Shown here piece after piece: positions 33,164-35,890 of a stretch of 35,890 nt of DNA (its first letter is position 1; each line of letters opens with the position of its first letter). A program made the translations under genes and the position numbers. Origin of the DNA: Chitinophagaceae bacterium (GTDB lineage: Bacteria > Bacteroidota > Bacteroidia > Chitinophagales > Chitinophagaceae); the NCBI GenBank assembly GCA_025933775.1, contig JAICZH010000024.1:1-35890 (forward strand), written 5' to 3'. Under the pieces are notes generated by a model. It was not told where the DNA came from, searched no databases, and worked only from the letters and a program-made list of their open reading frames with translations.

Positions 33164-34612
33164 ATGAGTGAACATGCAACAACTTTTAAACCGAGCCTTC
33201 GCCTCTTTGATGCTACTATGATCGTTGCCGGCTCAATGATCGGCTCAGGAATTTTTATTGTAAGCGCCGATATTACACGCCACGTGGGAAGTGCAGGCTG
33301 GCTCATAGTTGTGTGGCTTCTTACCGGCTTTATGACGCTTACGGCTGCATTGAGTTATGGTGAATTAAGCGGCATGTTTCCACGTGCCGGCGGCCAATAC
33401 GTTTATTTGAAAGAAGCCTACAATCCACTCACAGGCTTTGTTTATGGCTGGAGTTTTTTTGCAGTAATTCAAACGGGAACTATCGCTGCTGTTGGCGTTG
33501 CCTTTTCAAAATTTGCAGCGTATTTAATTCCTTCATGGAGCGAAACAAATTTTTTATTAAAAATAAATACAGGAATAAATGATCAGGGTATTCCAACTTT
33601 TTTTACTATCAGCGTTGCGCAAATTGTTGCCATTATATTAATCGCTTTTCTTACCTGGACGAATACCAAAGGAGTAAAAGGCGGCAAATGGATTCAAAAT
33701 ATTTTTACATCAACCAAAATAATTTCTCTATTAGGATTAGTGATTGCAGGCTTAATTTTTTTTAAACCAGAAATTTGGAACGCCAATTGGCAAGATGCTT
33801 TCGATATGAAAAAATTTAATGCATCGGGAGGCTTGGAAAGTGTGATTGGAGCCGCCGTTTTCGGAGCAATTGCTGCAAGCATGGTAGGTTCTATTTTTAG
33901 CAGCGATGCATGGAACAATGTAACTTTTATTGCGGGTGAAATTAAAAATCCAAAAAGAAATATTGGCTTAAGTCTTTTTCTCGGAACATTGATCGTTACC
34001 ATAATTTATGTGGGCGCTAATCTTATGTATGTTGCTGTTCTTTCATTGCACGATATTGCTTTTGCTCCGCAAGACAGGGTAGCTGTGGCTGCGGCCAATT
34101 CAATGTTCGGGCATATCGGAACGTATGTAATTGCAATTATGATAATGATCTCAACATTTGGATGCAACAACGGATTAATTCTTGCGGGCGCAAGAGTGTA
34201 TTACAGCATGAGTAATGATGGATTATTTTTTAAAAGGGCTGGCACATTAAATAAACATGCAGTTCCTGAATGGGCTTTATGGGCACAGTTTGTAGTGGCA
34301 TCATTATTATGCCTTAGTGGAAGGTATGGCGACTTACTTGATATGATTTCATTTGTGGTAGTAATTTTTTATGTGCTTACCATTATTGGAATTTTTATTT
34401 TAAGAAAAAAAAGGCCAGATATCGAAAGGCCTTACAAAGCCTTTGGTTACCCGGTTTTGCCTGTGTTATATATTTTAATGGGAATTGCTTTTTGTGTTTT
34501 ATTAATTATTTATAAACCAAATTTTACATGGCCTGGTTTAATAATCGCTTTGCTTGGCATTCCTATTTATTACGCAGTTTCTCCCAAGAAAAATAATTCA
34601 AATATTGAATGA
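33164..34612 (+). CDS. APC-superfamily amino-acid permease
   Basis: 482 residues with about twelve membrane spans by eye. The first span carries MIVAGSMIGSGIFIVSADI, the GSG(I/M)F substrate-binding motif of APC transporters, followed by GYGELSGMFPRAGGQYVYLK-like residues (SYGELSGMFPRAGGQY seen). The late RPYKAFGYPVLPVLYI segment is typical of the LAT/APC branch. The next possible methionine (Met19) would cut into span 1, so the start at 33164 is favoured although it abuts a terminator. Its stop overlaps the start of the heptose kinase gene (ATGA), so the two are coupled. Substrate unknown. Confidence 0.92.
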   Translation: MSEHATTFKPSLRLFDATMIVAGSMIGSGIFIVSADITRHVGSAGWLIVVWLLTGFMTLTAALSYGELSGMFPRAGGQYVYLKEAYNPLTGFVYGWSFFAVIQTGTIAAVGVAFSKFAAYLIPSWSETNFLLKINTGINDQGIPTFFTISVAQIVAIILIAFLTWTNTKGVKGGKWIQNIFTSTKIISLLGLVIAGLIFFKPEIWNANWQDAFDMKKFNASGGLESVIGAAVFGAIAASMVGSIFSSDAWNNVTFIAGEIKNPKRNIGLSLFLGTLIVTIIYVGANLMYVAVLSLHDIAFAPQDRVAVAAANSMFGHIGTYVIAIMIMISTFGCNNGLILAGARVYYSMSNDGLFFKRAGTLNKHAVPEWALWAQFVVASLLCLSGRYGDLLDMISFVVVIFYVLTIIGIFILRKKRPDIERPYKAFGYPVLPVLYILMGIAFCVLLIIYKPNFTWPGLIIALLGIPIYYAVSPKKNNSNIE

Positions 34613-35607
34613 TGCGTGTTGACTTCGATAGTTTGTTCAAAGATATTTCTAAAATGAAAGTTGCCGTAATTGGCGACATTATGCTCGACACGTATTGGTG
34701 GGGAAATGTAGAACGAATATCTCCTGAAGCGCCCGTGCCGGTTGTTGCAGTTGATAAAAGAGAAAAGCGAATTGGCGGTGCAGGAAATGTTGCATTAAAT
34801 GTTCAGGCGTTGAATTCATCCGTTGCAATGCTTACTATTTTAGGTGATGATGAAGATGGCATTCAGCTAAAACAATTGTTGCAGGAAAAAAATATTGATA
34901 CGCGTTTTATTTTAGAAAGTAAAAAAAGAATTACTACCAATAAGATTCGCATTATAAGCCGTAATCAGCAAATGATGCGGCTCGATGCCGAGCATACTGA
35001 TGATATTGATGATAGCGATGAAACAAAATTGAAAGACCAAATTGAAAAATATATTCTTACCGAAAATCCAAATGTTGTAATTCTTGAAGATTATAACAAA
35101 GGAATTCTTACAAAAAATATTATTGAACATGTAATTAAACTTTGTAATGAAAAAAATATTTGTATAACGGTTGACCCTAAACGAAAAAATTTTTTTTCTT
35201 ATAAAAACGCAACTTTGTTCAAGCCCAATTTGCACGAAGTATTTACGAGCCTCAATTTAATTCCTGAAGAAATTTCTCCTTCACTTCTTTCTGAAATGCA
35301 CACTAAATTAAAAGAGCAACTTCATCATTCCATCTCGATGATAACTTTATCCGATAAAGGAATTTTTTACCAGGAAAATAATAATAAAAATATTATTCCA
35401 TCACATCGCAGAAACATTGCAGATGTAAGCGGGGCAGGCGATACAGTGATTGCCATTGCATCTTTAATTTTTGCATCAACAAAAAACATTCAGCTCGCAG
35501 CAGAAGTGGCAAACATAGCCGGCGGCATCGTTTGCGAAGAAGTGGGCACGGCTGCTATTAATAAAGAAAAGCTGTTGAAAGAGTGCAAAGAACTGATTGT
35601 ATCGTAA
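34609..35607 (+). CDS. rfaE1: D-glycero-beta-D-manno-heptose-7-phosphate kinase (PfkB family)
   Basis: 332 residues. KVAVIGDIMLDTYWWGNVER, SPEAPVPVVAVDKREKRIGG and AGNVALNVQAL are the N-terminal motifs of the RfaE/HldE kinase domain. ILEDYNKGIL, DPKRKNFFSYK and FKPNLHE follow, and ADVSGAGDTVIA near 270-281 has the catalytic aspartate of the ribokinase fold. It has only the kinase domain; the cytidylyltransferase half of E. coli HldE is absent, so that partner must be encoded elsewhere. It contributes ADP-heptose for LPS core or glycoprotein sugars. The start overlaps the permease stop; a second ATG at 34612 is equally possible. Confidence 0.92.
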   Translation: MMRVDFDSLFKDISKMKVAVIGDIMLDTYWWGNVERISPEAPVPVVAVDKREKRIGGAGNVALNVQALNSSVAMLTILGDDEDGIQLKQLLQEKNIDTRFILESKKRITTNKIRIISRNQQMMRLDAEHTDDIDDSDETKLKDQIEKYILTENPNVVILEDYNKGILTKNIIEHVIKLCNEKNICITVDPKRKNFFSYKNATLFKPNLHEVFTSLNLIPEEISPSLLSEMHTKLKEQLHHSISMITLSDKGIFYQENNNKNIIPSHRRNIADVSGAGDTVIAIASLIFASTKNIQLAAEVANIAGGIVCEEVGTAAINKEKLLKECKELIVS

Positions 35608-35617
35608 AAAATAATTT

Positions 35618-35890
35618 TTACTTTTTTTGAGAATTTTTTTTCAACAATAATAAAGATGAAAAAGGCGGAAGAATTATTTTTCCCGAATAAGAAGTGTTTT
35701 TTACATCCACATACTTGTCTTTTAAATTTACAGTTTTGTTTAATGAAGATGAATTGTATAGCAACAAAACATCGGAAGTTATTAAAGTTGCTGAATGTTT
35801 ATCAAATCCTGAATAAGATTGCCATTCAGAAAAATTTCTTTGAAAAATTTTTTTATAATTGATTGAAGTTTCTGCAATGGTAGTATTACC
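35618..35890 (-). CDS. C-terminal end of a beta-helix / glycosidase-like secreted protein (partial)
   Basis: The minus strand from the right edge reads 90 residues in one open frame to a TAA at 35618-35620, so only the 3' end is inside the window. It contains INYKKIFQRNFSEWQSYSGF, then DVLLLYNSSSLNKTVNLKD, KYVDVKNTSYSGKIILPPFS and SLLLLKKNSQKK. The N-S-S plus valine-lysine strand pattern ending in a hydrophobic strand resembles the beta-sandwich tail of right-handed beta-helix or glycoside hydrolase proteins of Bacteroidota. It converges on rfaE1 with a 10-nt gap. The frame is certain; the family is a moderate guess. Confidence 0.55.
   Translation of the reverse strand, partial: GNTTIAETSINYKKIFQRNFSEWQSYSGFDKHSATLITSDVLLLYNSSSLNKTVNLKDKYVDVKNTSYSGKIILPPFSSLLLLKKNSQKK

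Noticed and set aside
35656-35862. 68-residue plus-strand open frame near the right edge
   Set aside because: The opposite strand has a longer open frame running to the window edge with a coherent beta-strand tail, so the plus-strand frame is a shadow.
1-35890. CRISPR arrays, tRNA or rRNA genes, transposase genes
   Set aside because: I saw no regularly spaced identical repeats, no tRNA-like cloverleaf or rRNA sequence, and no open frame with transposase motifs.

Overview
The window is almost entirely one surface-polysaccharide (capsule/exopolysaccharide) gene cluster from a member of the Bacteroidota. The low G+C content, the A-rich gene starts without Shine-Dalgarno motifs, a TTTG / TAnnTTTG promoter and an UpxY-type NusG paralogue all point to that phylum. 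A Chitinophagaceae-like host is my guess; no rRNA or other taxonomic marker is present to prove it.

Layout. From about 31.4 kb down to base 1, all genes lie on the minus strand in close order. First come the export and control genes: wza, wzc and an UpxY-like antiterminator. Next are the flippase wzx, a GT4 glycosyltransferase, the polymerase wzy and another GT4. Then follows a UDP-L-FucNAc cassette (fnlA, a WxcM-like cupin, fnlB, fnlC) with a GT4 overlapping fnlC. After a G+C-rich twin hairpin comes a CapA-family gene, then a decayed segment (remnants of a third ATP-grasp gene and of a GT4), two intact tandem ATP-grasp paralogues and a UDP-glucuronate 4-epimerase-like gene. The rest of the cluster holds two GT4s, an RmlD-like reductase, another GT4, a Gfo/Idh dehydrogenase, an aldo/keto-reductase-like protein, the initiating sugar-phosphate transferase (WcaJ/WbaP type), an SDR epimerase, a FAD oxidoreductase, a NodB-type deacetylase and the start of a wecB-like 2-epimerase cut by the window edge.

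From 31.6 kb rightwards the plus strand carries an orphan NarL/LuxR response regulator divergent from wza, an OmpH/Skp-like protein, an APC amino-acid permease and a heptose-7-phosphate kinase. A minus-strand gene with a beta-helix or glycosidase-like C-terminus enters from the right edge.

How it works together. WcaJ would load the first sugar on undecaprenyl phosphate. The GT4 enzymes extend it with sugars made by the epimerases and dehydratases, including UDP-L-FucNAc and probably UDP-GalA. Wzx flips and Wzy polymerises the repeat unit, and Wzc/Wza control length and export it. The deacetylase, oxidoreductases and ATP-grasp ligases are likely tailoring steps. The most unusual part is the CapA plus ATP-grasp module (two intact copies and one ruined copy) beside the uronic-acid epimerase, which I read as a possible amino-acid decoration system for the glycan. 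The repeat-rich untranslated leader in front of wza is the other notable structure.
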